From: an uncultured Bacteroidota bacterium
GTDB lineage: Bacteria; Bacteroidota; Bacteroidia; Bacteroidales; P3
Direction: 5' to 3'
Assembly (NCBI GenBank): GCA_902778925.1
Contig: CACYZN010000008.1
Span: 49,230 to 113,229, forward strand
DNA: 64,000 nucleotides
In this document: positions 45,250-54,002 of the stretch, in pieces
How positions within the stretch are numbered: position 1 is the first letter of the stretch
Layout: each line of letters starts with the position of its first letter
Translations under genes and position numbers: made by a program
Notes under the pieces: model-generated
The model's database searches: none
What the model was told of the DNA's origin: nothing
The model's input: the letters and a program-made list of their open reading frames with translations, nothing else

Positions 45250-46557
45250 ATGAATTGGAAAGAAGAATACAAACGTAAGGTCTCCCGTGCGGAGCAGGCA
45301 ATCAAGGATATACACGACGGCGACTGTGTGGTGCTGGGCCACGCGGCGGCGGTGCCCAAGGTGGTGCCGCATGCCATGGCCGAGCATTGCGAGGAGTACA
45401 ACGATGTGCTGATTTTCCACATGACCACGCTGGGCGACAACGAGTTGCTGCATCCGCGCTGCTATGGCCATTTCCGCCATGTGAGCAATTTCCTCAGCGG
45501 CAACTCGCGCGAGGCGGTGAACCACCTCAACGCCGATTTCTTCCCAGCCTATTTCCACGACGTGCCGGGCATGATTGGCGACGAGATACCGTGCGATGTG
45601 GCTGTCTTCCAGGCCACGCCGCCCAACGCCGAGGGCTACTGCTCGCTGGGCGTCAGCTGCGACTACGCCCTGGCGGCCATACGCCGCGCACGCTCGGTCA
45701 TCGTCGAGACCAACGAGATGATGCCCTTCACCTATGGCAACACGATGATTCATGTGTCGCAGATAGACCACATCATACCCTGCGCCTACCACCTGCCCGA
45801 GCTGCACAGCGAGGCTCCGACCGAGGTGGAGCAGGCCATCGGGCGCCACTGCGCCTCGCTGGTGGCCGACGGGTCGACCCTGCAGCTGGGCATCGGTGCC
45901 ATTCCCAACGCCGTGCTCAGCGAGCTGGGCGAGAAGAACGACCTCGGCATCCACAGCGAGATGTTCTCCGACGGGGTGGCGGCACTGATGCGACAGGGCA
46001 TCGTCAACGGCAGCCGCAAGACCATGCACCGCGGCAAGGTGGTGGCCACCTTCATCATGGGCAGCCGCGAGCTGTACGACTTCGTCGACGGCAACGAGCA
46101 GATAGAGCTCTACCCCGTCGACTACACCAACGACCCCCTCGTCATAGCCCGCCAGTACCGCATGGTATCCATCAACTCGTGCCTCGAGGTCGACCTCATG
46201 GGACAGGTGGCCAGCGAGAGCATAGGCATGCGCCAATACAGCGGCATCGGGGGGCAGATCGACTTTGTGCGCGGCGCCTCGATGGCCCGCGAGGGGCGCA
46301 GCATCATAGCCATGCCCAGCACCGCCGGCGGCGGCACCATCTCGCGCATCAAGCCTTTCCTCACCCCCGGGGCCGCCGTGAGCACCACCCGCAACGACGT
46401 CAACTACCTGGTCACCGAGTACGGCATAGCCCGCCTCAAGGGTCGCACACTGCAGCATCGCGCCGAAGACCTGATACGCATTGCCCACCCCGACTTCCGC
46501 CCGATGCTCGTCGAGGAGTACGAGCGCCGCTTCCGCTGCAAGTACCCGCTGCTGTAG
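45250..46557 (+). CDS. Acetyl-CoA hydrolase/transferase family (4-hydroxybutyrate CoA-transferase type)
   Basis: The 435-residue enzyme transfers CoA between acyl groups such as acetate, succinate, butyrate or 4-hydroxybutyrate. Family motifs are LQLGIGAIPNAVLSELGEKN, the LGIHSEMFSDGVAAL stretch with the likely catalytic Glu, GQVASESIGMRQYSGIGGQ and LVTEYGIARLKGRTLQHRAE. I chose the ATG at 45250; a TTG seven codons earlier is in frame but gives no better family match. A cobalamin riboswitch leads the transcript, so expression probably falls when B12 is plentiful. The exact acyl substrates cannot be read from the sequence. Confidence 0.9.
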   Translation: MNWKEEYKRKVSRAEQAIKDIHDGDCVVLGHAAAVPKVVPHAMAEHCEEYNDVLIFHMTTLGDNELLHPRCYGHFRHVSNFLSGNSREAVNHLNADFFPAYFHDVPGMIGDEIPCDVAVFQATPPNAEGYCSLGVSCDYALAAIRRARSVIVETNEMMPFTYGNTMIHVSQIDHIIPCAYHLPELHSEAPTEVEQAIGRHCASLVADGSTLQLGIGAIPNAVLSELGEKNDLGIHSEMFSDGVAALMRQGIVNGSRKTMHRGKVVATFIMGSRELYDFVDGNEQIELYPVDYTNDPLVIARQYRMVSINSCLEVDLMGQVASESIGMRQYSGIGGQIDFVRGASMAREGRSIIAMPSTAGGGTISRIKPFLTPGAAVSTTRNDVNYLVTEYGIARLKGRTLQHRAEDLIRIAHPDFRPMLVEEYERRFRCKYPLL

Positions 46558-46609
46558 CCCGAGTGCAAATACCTAACAGTCGGTATATCCGCGGTTGCAA
46601 AAAAGTGTG

Positions 46610-46617
46610 TATCTTTG
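46610..46617 (+). promoter_or_regulatory. -7 box of the ZIP transporter gene
   Basis: TATCTTTG 22 bases before the ATG at 46639, with no clear -33 element. Confidence 0.5.
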
Positions 46618-46638
46618 CAGCCGAAAATACCGACTGCC

Positions 46639-47427
46639 ATGAGTACTGTACTGATAGGAATACTGTTGCCCCTGGCCGGCACCATGCTGGGCTCGGCCTT
46701 TGTCTTCTTCATGCGGCGCGACATACCCGACCGCCTGCAGAAAACCCTGCTGGGCTTCGCCAGCGGCGTCATGGTCGCGGCCAGCGTGTGGTCGCTGCTC
46801 ATCCCGAGCATCGACATGGCCGCCGCCGCCCGGCCCGCCGCGGGGGGTGGCCTGTGGACCGTCGTGCCCGCCGCCGTGGGCTTCCTGGCTGGCATGGGCT
46901 TCCTGCTGCTGCTCGACGAGCTGACGCCCCACCTCCACCTCGGTGCCCAGCGCGCCGAGGGTCCGCGCAGCCGCCTCTCGCGCACCGCCATGCTCGCCTT
47001 GGCCGTCACCATCCACAACCTGCCCGAGGGCATGGCCGTCGGCGTCGTCTTCGCCGGCGAGGCCCAGGGGCTCACCCTCAGCGCCGCCCTCGCCGTCTCC
47101 ATAGGCATCGCCATACAGAACATCCCCGAGGGCGCCATCATCTCCATGCCCATGCACGCCGAGGGCAACTCGCGCTGGCGCTCGTTCCTCATAGGCAGCC
47201 TCAGCGGCGTCGTCGAGCCATTGGGCTCGGTGGCCATACTGTTGCTGGCCTCGGCGCTCGGTGTCGCCTTGCCCTACCTGCTGGCCTTCGCCGCAGGCGC
47301 CATGCTCTACGTCGTCGTCGAGGAACTCATTCCCGAGACCGCCCAGGGCCGTCACACCAACCTCTCAACCATAGGCTTCGCTGCCGGCTTCGTCCTCATG
47401 ATGGCCATGGACGTCCTGTTGGGCTAA
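46639..47427 (+). CDS. ZIP family metal transporter
   Basis: The 262-residue protein has eight hydrophobic helices and the two ZIP metal-site motifs, VTIHNLPEGMAVG in helix 4 and IAIQNIPEGAIISMP in helix 5, with a His-containing loop (DELTPHLHLG) before them. It should import zinc or a related divalent metal. I chose the ATG at 46639 because it lies behind the -7 box and starts with the first helix. Its stop overlaps that of the convergent symporter gene. Confidence 0.93.
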   Translation: MSTVLIGILLPLAGTMLGSAFVFFMRRDIPDRLQKTLLGFASGVMVAASVWSLLIPSIDMAAAARPAAGGGLWTVVPAAVGFLAGMGFLLLLDELTPHLHLGAQRAEGPRSRLSRTAMLALAVTIHNLPEGMAVGVVFAGEAQGLTLSAALAVSIGIAIQNIPEGAIISMPMHAEGNSRWRSFLIGSLSGVVEPLGSVAILLLASALGVALPYLLAFAAGAMLYVVVEELIPETAQGRHTNLSTIGFAAGFVLMMAMDVLLG

Positions 47428-48887
47428 ACCATCTTTAGCAACGACGGCATAAGCAGGACCAGGGCCGAGGCGGCGAGGCCGTAGTACATGGGGTCGGCGG
47501 GGAGGGCGAGGAGACCGGCGGCGAGCATGGTGGCCGTGCCGGCAATCATGGAGGCTATGACGGCACGGCCGCTGAAGCGGCCGGGGAGCCACAGGGCGAA
47601 GCTGAGCGGCAGCAGCAGGGCGGCGGCGCGAAGGCCGAGGGAGAGGAAGCCGAGGTCGTTGATGAACGAGCCCCGCATGAAGTGGGCCGCCACGACGCCC
47701 AGGGCCAGCAGCGCCACGATGGCCAGACGCATGCCGCCCAGCGAGTCGCGCCGCACCACGTCGCGCATCACTATGGTCGAGGCGCCGAGCACCAGGCCGC
47801 TGCCGCAGCCCAGTATGTTGATGAGCAGGGTGCCCAGCGCTATGCCGCCCAGCCATGGCGGCAGGTGGCCCAGAATGAAGGCGGGGAAGGCCTGCAGCGA
47901 GTTCTCTATCACCCCTATGCCGTCGGGCAGCTGTTCGCCGGCCGCATGCAGGGCCGCGGCCTCGGCGGCGGTGACGTAGTGGCCGCGCATGTACATGCCC
48001 ACCAGCGTGCAGGCCGCGCCGATGAGGGGGATGAGGGCGGCGCAGTAGACGGCACCGCGCTGTGCACGCCGTGTGGTGGAGGCCGACCAGATGGCCTGGG
48101 CGTAGGTCTGGGTGCAGACCACGCCGAGGGTGAGCGACAGGCATCCGCCTATGTCCTTCAGTGGTCCCCGGGCCAGGAAGGTGCCGTAGCGACGGTGTAT
48201 GTCGTCGGCACCGGCGATGCCGTTCAGCTGTGCCAGCAGCGGCGAGCTGTAGACCCCTTCGACGCTTGTGCGGATACCCGTCAGGCCCTGGCCCAGGCGC
48301 CACACGGCTATGCCCGCCGCCAGCGAGCATACGTAGAGCAGCACCAGCTTCACGATACCGCCTGCGCCGGCGCTGCGTATGCCGCCGAAGAAGACCAGGG
48401 CGGCTATGAGCACTGCCCCGACGACCAGGGCCGCAGTCAGCGGCAGGCCGAAGAGGCTGCCCAGCATGGCCGACGAGGAGAGCAGCTGCGAGGTGATGCT
48501 GATGAATATGCCCACCAGGAAGAGCACCGAGCCCACGGTCTCGGCCCGCGGACCGTACTGTCGCCGCACCACCTCCATCAGGGTGGTGCATCCGCTGCGA
48601 CGCAGCGGGCCGGCGTAGAGGATGCCCAGCACCAGTGCGCCGAGGGCGGCGCCGATGGTGAACCACCAGGCCGAGAGGCCGAAGGAGAAGGCCAGCTGGG
48701 CGGTGCCGATGGTCGACTGTCCGCCGACGAGGGTGCCCAGTATGGCGCCGCACACCATCCACGAGCCGGCGCGTCCGCCGGTGGCGAAGCTATGGGCATC
48801 CTTGACCTTGCGGCCCGAAAAGATGCTCACCGCCAACAGTATGCTGACGGTGAGCAGGATGCCTGTGATATGTACTGTGGTGAGCAC
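47424..48887 (-). CDS. Sodium:solute symporter family protein
   Basis: The 487-residue membrane protein has about 13 helices in the LeuT-like SSS fold, with GTLVGGQSTIGTAQLAFSFG in the first substrate-site helix and FLVGIFISITSQLLSSSAML further on. Substrates in this family include sugars, amino acids and short-chain organic acids; none can be assigned here. It begins with GTG immediately after the iorB stop, so it is surely co-transcribed with iorAB. That context suggests uptake of an aromatic amino acid or an aryl or organic acid. Confidence 0.9.
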   Translation of the reverse strand: MLTTVHITGILLTVSILLAVSIFSGRKVKDAHSFATGGRAGSWMVCGAILGTLVGGQSTIGTAQLAFSFGLSAWWFTIGAALGALVLGILYAGPLRRSGCTTLMEVVRRQYGPRAETVGSVLFLVGIFISITSQLLSSSAMLGSLFGLPLTAALVVGAVLIAALVFFGGIRSAGAGGIVKLVLLYVCSLAAGIAVWRLGQGLTGIRTSVEGVYSSPLLAQLNGIAGADDIHRRYGTFLARGPLKDIGGCLSLTLGVVCTQTYAQAIWSASTTRRAQRGAVYCAALIPLIGAACTLVGMYMRGHYVTAAEAAALHAAGEQLPDGIGVIENSLQAFPAFILGHLPPWLGGIALGTLLINILGCGSGLVLGASTIVMRDVVRRDSLGGMRLAIVALLALGVVAAHFMRGSFINDLGFLSLGLRAAALLLPLSFALWLPGRFSGRAVIASMIAGTATMLAAGLLALPADPMYYGLAASALVLLMPSLLKMV

Positions 48888-49451
48888 TTATTTGGCGTCG
48901 CGGCCGGCGCGGATGGCCTTGATGTTGGTCTCGACCACGGCGTCGCCCTTGCGGCCGAAGATGCTCTTGATGGCTTTCTCGAGCTCGTCGAAGGCAATCT
49001 CCAGGTAGGGAGCGGCAGCGCCGAGGAGCACCATGTTGCCGCGGGCGCCCAGCTCTTTGGCTATGGCGTTGGCGTTGAAGCTGACGCATTTGGGCAGCTT
49101 GGCCAGTTCGGCATTGACCTTCTCGATGTCGGGATAGTTCTTGATGTTGACGAAGGGGTCGCTGTTGGTGATGACCACGCCGTCGGGAGCGAGGAAGGGC
49201 AGGTAGCGGAGGGCTTCCATGGGCTCGGAGCTGAGGATGATGTCGGCCTTGCCTTCAGGTATGACGTCGGCGAAGATGGGGTCGCTGCTGACGCGGAGGT
49301 GGCTGAACACCGAGCCGCCGCGCTGGCTCATACCGTGGATCTCGCTCTGCTTGACGTTGAGGCCCAGGTTGAGGGCTGCGTCGCTGATTATCTTGGCCAC
49401 GGAGACGATGCCGTCGCCGCCTACGCCGCAAAGTATGATGTCTTTCTTCAT
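48888..49451 (-). CDS. iorB: Indolepyruvate:ferredoxin oxidoreductase, beta subunit
   Basis: The 187-residue gamma-type domain of 2-oxoacid oxidoreductases has the start ILCGVGGDGIVSVAKIISDA, HGMSQRGGSVFSHLRVS and GARGNMVLLGAAAPYL. With IorA it oxidises aryl pyruvates (from Trp, Phe and Tyr) to aryl-acetyl-CoA, reducing ferredoxin, or works in reverse. It lies between iorA and the symporter, separated from iorA by 149 bases that contain inverted repeats. Confidence 0.93.
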   Translation of the reverse strand: MKKDIILCGVGGDGIVSVAKIISDAALNLGLNVKQSEIHGMSQRGGSVFSHLRVSSDPIFADVIPEGKADIILSSEPMEALRYLPFLAPDGVVITNSDPFVNIKNYPDIEKVNAELAKLPKCVSFNANAIAKELGARGNMVLLGAAAPYLEIAFDELEKAIKSIFGRKGDAVVETNIKAIRAGRDAK

Positions 49452-49600
49452 ATTCTTATTTTTTAGGAGTTAAGTAGGTGAGTAGTTATCGCTTCGCTCG
49501 CCCTTCGGGCAGTAGTTAAGACAAATGTACCTGTCTGGGTTGTGCTGGTGCAATTGTCTTGACTACTTAACTACTGTCTACTTGACTACTTGGTTAATCT
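49452..49600. other. iorA-iorB spacer with inverted repeats
   Basis: AGTAGTTAAGACAA and TTGTCTTGACTACTT are complementary with one mismatch and separated by about 29 bases. Several ACTACTTAACTACT-like direct repeats and a GCCC/GGGC mini-hairpin are also present. It could be an RNA processing or attenuation site inside the operon. Confidence 0.5.
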
Positions 49601-51187
49601 TTATTTGTTTGCTGCGATGCGTTTCTTGTTCTCGACGATGCAGACGCGCTGCGGTATGATGACCGAGACGCCGTTGTAGGCGATCTCCTCTTCGAGTATC
49701 TTCATGAACTCGTCGTGGTTCTTGGGCAGCGGCACTATGGTGCGTATGTGGTCGGGGTCGACGCCGAGGCCCTTGCAGATGTTGAAGAGCTTCTGGTTGG
49801 CGCTCGAGGGCTGGCCACCGGTCATGGCGGTGATGTCGTTGTCGAGGATCATGATGATGACGTTGGCCTTCTCGTTGACGCAGTCGAGCAGGCCGGTCAT
49901 GCCGCTGTGGCCGAAGGTGCCGTCGCCGATGACGCCGATGGCGGGGAAGATGCCCATCTCGGCGGCTCCCTTGGCCATGGTGACACTGGCGCCCATGCAG
50001 ACGGTGGTGTCGATGGCACCCATGTTGAAGCCGAGGGTGTAGCATCCGATGTCGCCGAAGACGCGGCCGTTGGGGTACTTCTTCATCACGTCGACCACTG
50101 CCTGGTAGCTGTCGATGTGGGGGCAGCCGACGCAGAGTGCCGGCGGGCGGTTGGTGACCACCTCGGGCACTGCGGGGCCCTTGGGCATGGGCTTGCCGAG
50201 GGCGATGGCCACCTTCTCGGCGTTGAGCTCGCCGTCGCGGCGTATGGTCTCGTCCAGGCGGCCGTGCACGGGCTTGCCTTTGCCGAGGAAGCCTTTGATG
50301 TGCTCCTCGACGAAGGGCTGGCCGTCCTCGAGCACGAGGATTTCGTCAACCTCGTCGTACAGCTTGTTGAGCATGTTGAAGGGCAGGGGGTACTGGGTGA
50401 TCTTCACCACGGGATAGGGGCAACGGCCGCCGGGGAAGTTCTCCTGCAGGTAGTTGTAGGCGATGCCGGTGGTGATGATGCCGCGGCTCTTGTCCTCGCC
50501 GGGGATGTACTGGTTGAAGCCGCACTCCTCGCTCATCTTGGTGAACTTGGCCTGCTTGTCGATGAGGTCGCGGTAGAGGCGCTTGGCGTTGACGGGCAGC
50601 AGCACGTAGCTCTTGGGGTCGCTGGGGCTGCTGAGGGGGTTCTGGGCGCGGACGGGCTTGCGCTCGACGCCGGCGCGGCTGTGGGCCAGGCGGGTGGGGA
50701 TGCGCATCAGGATGGGGGAGCCCAGCTGCTCGCTGAGGTCGTAGCCGGCGAAGACCATGTCGTAGGCCTCCTGCTGGTTCGAGGGCTCGAGCATCGGGAT
50801 CATGGCCCAGTGGCCGTAGTAGCGGCTGTCCTGCTCGTCCTGGCTGGAGAACATGCTGGGGTCGTCGGCCACCACGATGATGACGCCCTTGGTGCCGATG
50901 ATGGAGGCGTTCATGAAGGGGTCGCCGCAGACGTTGAGGCCCACGTGCTTCATGCAGGTCATGGCGCGTTTGCCGCTGTAGGCCACGCCGATCGAGGCCT
51001 CGAGGGCGGTCTTCTCGTTGGCGCACCAGTTGGCGACAACACCCTGTTCCTTGGCCTGTTTGCTCTTCATCACATATTCGGTAATCTGGGTCGACGGGGT
51101 ACCGGGGTAGCTGTTGATGGCGCTACCGCCAGCATCGATAAATGCCTGTGCAATAGCCTCGTCGCCTAAAAGAAGGAGTTTTGACAT
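49601..51187 (-). CDS. iorA: Indolepyruvate:ferredoxin oxidoreductase, alpha subunit, no ferredoxin domain
   Basis: The 528-residue protein has the pyrimidine-binding domain (INSYPGTPSTQITEYVMKS), the central transketolase-like part, and the thiamine-diphosphate site (GDIGCYTLGF and GDGTFGHSGMTGLLDCVNEK). Archaeal and many bacterial IorA proteins are longer and end with two [4Fe-4S] clusters; here the chain ends at VCIVENKKRIAANK with no CxxCxxC motif. This short form seems usual in Bacteroidales as far as I recall. Electrons may go through a separate ferredoxin such as that at 59.7 kb. It is the first gene of iorA-iorB-symporter. Confidence 0.92.
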   Translation of the reverse strand: MSKLLLLGDEAIAQAFIDAGGSAINSYPGTPSTQITEYVMKSKQAKEQGVVANWCANEKTALEASIGVAYSGKRAMTCMKHVGLNVCGDPFMNASIIGTKGVIIVVADDPSMFSSQDEQDSRYYGHWAMIPMLEPSNQQEAYDMVFAGYDLSEQLGSPILMRIPTRLAHSRAGVERKPVRAQNPLSSPSDPKSYVLLPVNAKRLYRDLIDKQAKFTKMSEECGFNQYIPGEDKSRGIITTGIAYNYLQENFPGGRCPYPVVKITQYPLPFNMLNKLYDEVDEILVLEDGQPFVEEHIKGFLGKGKPVHGRLDETIRRDGELNAEKVAIALGKPMPKGPAVPEVVTNRPPALCVGCPHIDSYQAVVDVMKKYPNGRVFGDIGCYTLGFNMGAIDTTVCMGASVTMAKGAAEMGIFPAIGVIGDGTFGHSGMTGLLDCVNEKANVIIMILDNDITAMTGGQPSSANQKLFNICKGLGVDPDHIRTIVPLPKNHDEFMKILEEEIAYNGVSVIIPQRVCIVENKKRIAANK

Positions 51188-51230
51188 AATGCTGTATTTT
51201 TGTTAATATTATTGCCGTTAAAACGATGTG

Positions 51231-51238
51231 CAAAGATA
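51231..51238 (-). promoter_or_regulatory. -7 box of the iorA operon
   Basis: TATCTTTG on the minus strand, 44 bases before the iorA ATG; no clear -33 element. Confidence 0.5.
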
Positions 51239-51516
51239 ATAAAAAAAATCAATATAATGGAAATTATTTACAATTCGGTGACACCCAGCACTGTATGCCC
51301 TGCGTTGCCGTCGCCGCCGGCCCCTATGCCCCCGGCCGTCGACCCGATTGGCCCTCGCTATGCCCCCGTAGCCCCGCCATGCCACCCTCGAGGCCCACTC
51401 CCGCCCCCTTGCCGAGGCCTTAAGTCGCTTAAAATCACCATGTAGCAACCGCAGCAGGGTCGTTACCTGCTGATAATCAGTTCCTCAAGCCTTCCTCTCC
51501 GCTTCCCCTCCGGTAG

Positions 51517-51605
51517 TTCTTATGTACTTCTTATGTATTTCTTATGTATTTCTTATGTTTTAAACATAAATACGACATAAGAAATACATAAGAAGTACAT
51601 AAGAA
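51517..51605. repeat. Palindromic 11-mer repeat element, copy E
   Basis: An 89-bp copy in the orientation of copy A, with one change in the centre (TACGAC for TACAAC). Flanking GCCTTCC and GGAAGGC extend the pairing. It sits between divergent iorA and the antiporter gene in a 545-base gap where nothing else but the iorA -7 box is seen. Confidence 0.92.
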
Positions 51606-51732
51606 CGAGCGGACCGGAAGGCTTGGGGAGGCGGTCGGGGAGAGGGGGATGTGGAGAAAAAATGGCGTCGGGCGGCACAATAAAACGGGCGCTATTGCGT
51701 TGAAGTAAGCACAACAGAACGAAAGCTATACT

Positions 51733-53991
51733 ATGGAAAGCCTGCCTGCATTGTTTATGGATTTGGCGGTGATTTTGATTACTGCCGGTGTGATTACCGT
51801 GGTGTTCAAGTGGTTGCGCCAGCCGCTGGTGCTGGGCTACATACTGGCTGGTTTCTTCATCGGCCCCTACTTCCCGTGGTTCCCGGCGGTGAAGGATGCC
51901 GCCAACGTGCACGTGTGGAGCGACATAGGCATCGTGTTCCTGATGTTCGCCCTGGGCCTCGAGTTCAGCATCAAGAAGCTGAAGAAGGTGGGCGCCACGG
52001 GCGCCATCACCGCCCTCACCGAGCTGGCGGTGATGTTCCTCATCGGCAACTCGGTGGGTCACCTGCTGGGCTTCAGCAGCATGTCGTGCGTCTTTCTGGG
52101 CTGCATGCTTTCCATCTCGTCGACGGCCATCATCATCAAGAGTTTCGACGACCTGAAGCTCAAGCAGCAGAAGTTCACCTCGACGGTGACGGCGGTGCTG
52201 GTGGTCGAGGACATCGTGGCGGTGCTTCTGCTGGTGGTGCTGAGCACGGTGTCGGTGAGCCGCACCTTCGACGGCGCCGGCCTGGCCTGGAGCATGGTGA
52301 AGCTGGCTTTCTTCCTGATAGTGTGGTTCGTCTTCGGCATCTACCTCATACCGACCTTCCTGCGCTGGATGCGGCGCTACATGACCGAGGAGACGCTGCT
52401 GCTGGTGGCCGTGGGACTGTGCTTCGGCATGGTGGTGATGGCCGCCAAGGCGGGTTTCTCGACGGCCCTGGGCGCTTTTGTGATGGGTGCCATCCTGTCC
52501 GAGACCATCGAGGCCGACGTCATACACCGCCTCATCACCCCGTTGAAGAACCTATTCAGCGCGGTCTTCTTCGTATCGGTAGGCATGCTCATCCAGCCTG
52601 CCGTGCTGGGGCAGAAGTGGCTGGCCATACTGGTCATCGCCCTCAGCATCATCCTCTTCAAGACCACCGCCGCCACCACCGGCGTGCTGCTGAGCGGCAA
52701 GCCCCTGCGCACGGCCATACAGAGCGGCTTCTGCTTCTGCCAGATAGGCGAGTTCTCGTTCATCATCGCCGGCCTCGGCACCAGTTTCCACGTCATCGAC
52801 CCCGACCTCTACGCCATCATCGTCTCGGTGTCGATACTCACCACCTTCGTCACCCCCTACATGATCAAGGGGGCCCTGCCATTCTACAACTGGGTCGAGC
52901 CCAAGATGCCGCAGCGCATCAAGCGGCACATAGAACAATACAGCGAGCATGCCCGCAGTGCCGACGACAACCACGGCAGCATACAGATCTTCGTGCGCAA
53001 ACAACTCTCCACGGTACTGCTCTACGGCGTGATACTGGTAGCCATAGCACTGCTCTCGCAGGGGCTGCTGCGGCCGTTCCTCGACACCCTGTTCGCCGAC
53101 CTCAAGATACCGCAGATATGGAGCCGCATAGTGGGCCTGGTGGGCACGCTGGCCCTCATGTCGCCCTTCCTCTGGGCAGTGGCCGTCAAGGGGGTGAGCA
53201 AGAAGCGCATCAAGGAGATGTTCGACACCTATCGCTTCAGCCAGGCCGTCGTCATACCGATACTGGTGCTGCGCTACTTCGTGGCCCTCTTCTCGGTGGG
53301 TGTGGTGGTGGCCGCCTACGTCGACATCGCCGTGGGCTTCCTCTTCGTCATCGCCCTCATAGTGGTCGCCGTGGTGCTCTTCTCGCGCCGGGCCGACGGC
53401 TTCTACGCCCGCATCGAGGAGAGCTTCAACAAGAACTTCAACAGCCGCGCCGACCAGGCCTCGTTCCACATACCCGACGGCATGGAGAACGAGTTCGCCA
53501 TGGAGCGCCTGCGCGTCACGGCGGCCTCGCCCTTGGCTGGCCTCACCCTCGCCCAGGGCGACCTGCGTGACCGCTACGGCGCCAACATCGTCACCATCGA
53601 GCGCGGCGAGCAGGTGATCGACCTGCCCGACAAGAACGACATACTGATGCCGGCCGACATAGTGACCGTCATTGGCACCGAGGACCAGGTGGCGGCCATA
53701 CGCGCCGACATCGAGAAGGAGGCCGACATGCTGGTGCACGACCACTCGGACCACGAGATGCACATGTACCGCTACCACGTCGAGGCCGGTGGTCCGCTGT
53801 GCGGCATGCGCATCGGCACCTCGTCGCTGGCCACCAAGCACAACGTGATGGTCATCGCCATCGAGCGCGGCGGCGAGAAGATTGTCAACCCGCGCCGCGG
53901 CACCATGTTCATGCACGACGACCTGCTGTGGTTTGTCAGCCCCGAGGAGTTCACCGTCACAGGCTTCGAGAAGAAGATGGTCGAGATATAA
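51733..53991 (+). CDS. Monovalent cation:proton antiporter (CPA2) with RCK_C domain
   Basis: The 752-residue protein has an N-terminal Na+/H+ exchanger domain of about 12 helices (LVLGYILAGFFIGPYFPWFP, DIGIVFLMFALGLEFSIKKL, FKTTAATTGVLLSGKPL). A second membrane segment of four helices follows at about 430-560, and the C-terminus has two TrkA-C-like parts (ASPLAGLTLAQGDLRDRYGA; GPLCGMRIGTSSLATKHNVM). RCK_C domains gate transport by ligands such as nucleotides. It should export K+ or Na+ in exchange for protons. It begins a plus-strand operon with a sugar nucleotidyltransferase and an AddB-like nuclease. Confidence 0.92.
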   Translation: MESLPALFMDLAVILITAGVITVVFKWLRQPLVLGYILAGFFIGPYFPWFPAVKDAANVHVWSDIGIVFLMFALGLEFSIKKLKKVGATGAITALTELAVMFLIGNSVGHLLGFSSMSCVFLGCMLSISSTAIIIKSFDDLKLKQQKFTSTVTAVLVVEDIVAVLLLVVLSTVSVSRTFDGAGLAWSMVKLAFFLIVWFVFGIYLIPTFLRWMRRYMTEETLLLVAVGLCFGMVVMAAKAGFSTALGAFVMGAILSETIEADVIHRLITPLKNLFSAVFFVSVGMLIQPAVLGQKWLAILVIALSIILFKTTAATTGVLLSGKPLRTAIQSGFCFCQIGEFSFIIAGLGTSFHVIDPDLYAIIVSVSILTTFVTPYMIKGALPFYNWVEPKMPQRIKRHIEQYSEHARSADDNHGSIQIFVRKQLSTVLLYGVILVAIALLSQGLLRPFLDTLFADLKIPQIWSRIVGLVGTLALMSPFLWAVAVKGVSKKRIKEMFDTYRFSQAVVIPILVLRYFVALFSVGVVVAAYVDIAVGFLFVIALIVVAVVLFSRRADGFYARIEESFNKNFNSRADQASFHIPDGMENEFAMERLRVTAASPLAGLTLAQGDLRDRYGANIVTIERGEQVIDLPDKNDILMPADIVTVIGTEDQVAAIRADIEKEADMLVHDHSDHEMHMYRYHVEAGGPLCGMRIGTSSLATKHNVMVIAIERGGEKIVNPRRGTMFMHDDLLWFVSPEEFTVTGFEKKMVEI

Positions 53992-54002
53992 TACCGCTGC
54001 AC

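Noticed and set aside
51553-52527. 324-codon minus-strand frame ending in FLMYFLCISYVV-like residues
   Set aside because: It is the antisense of the antiporter running into palindromic copy E. The same peptide ending appears at other copies because it is the translation of the repeat.
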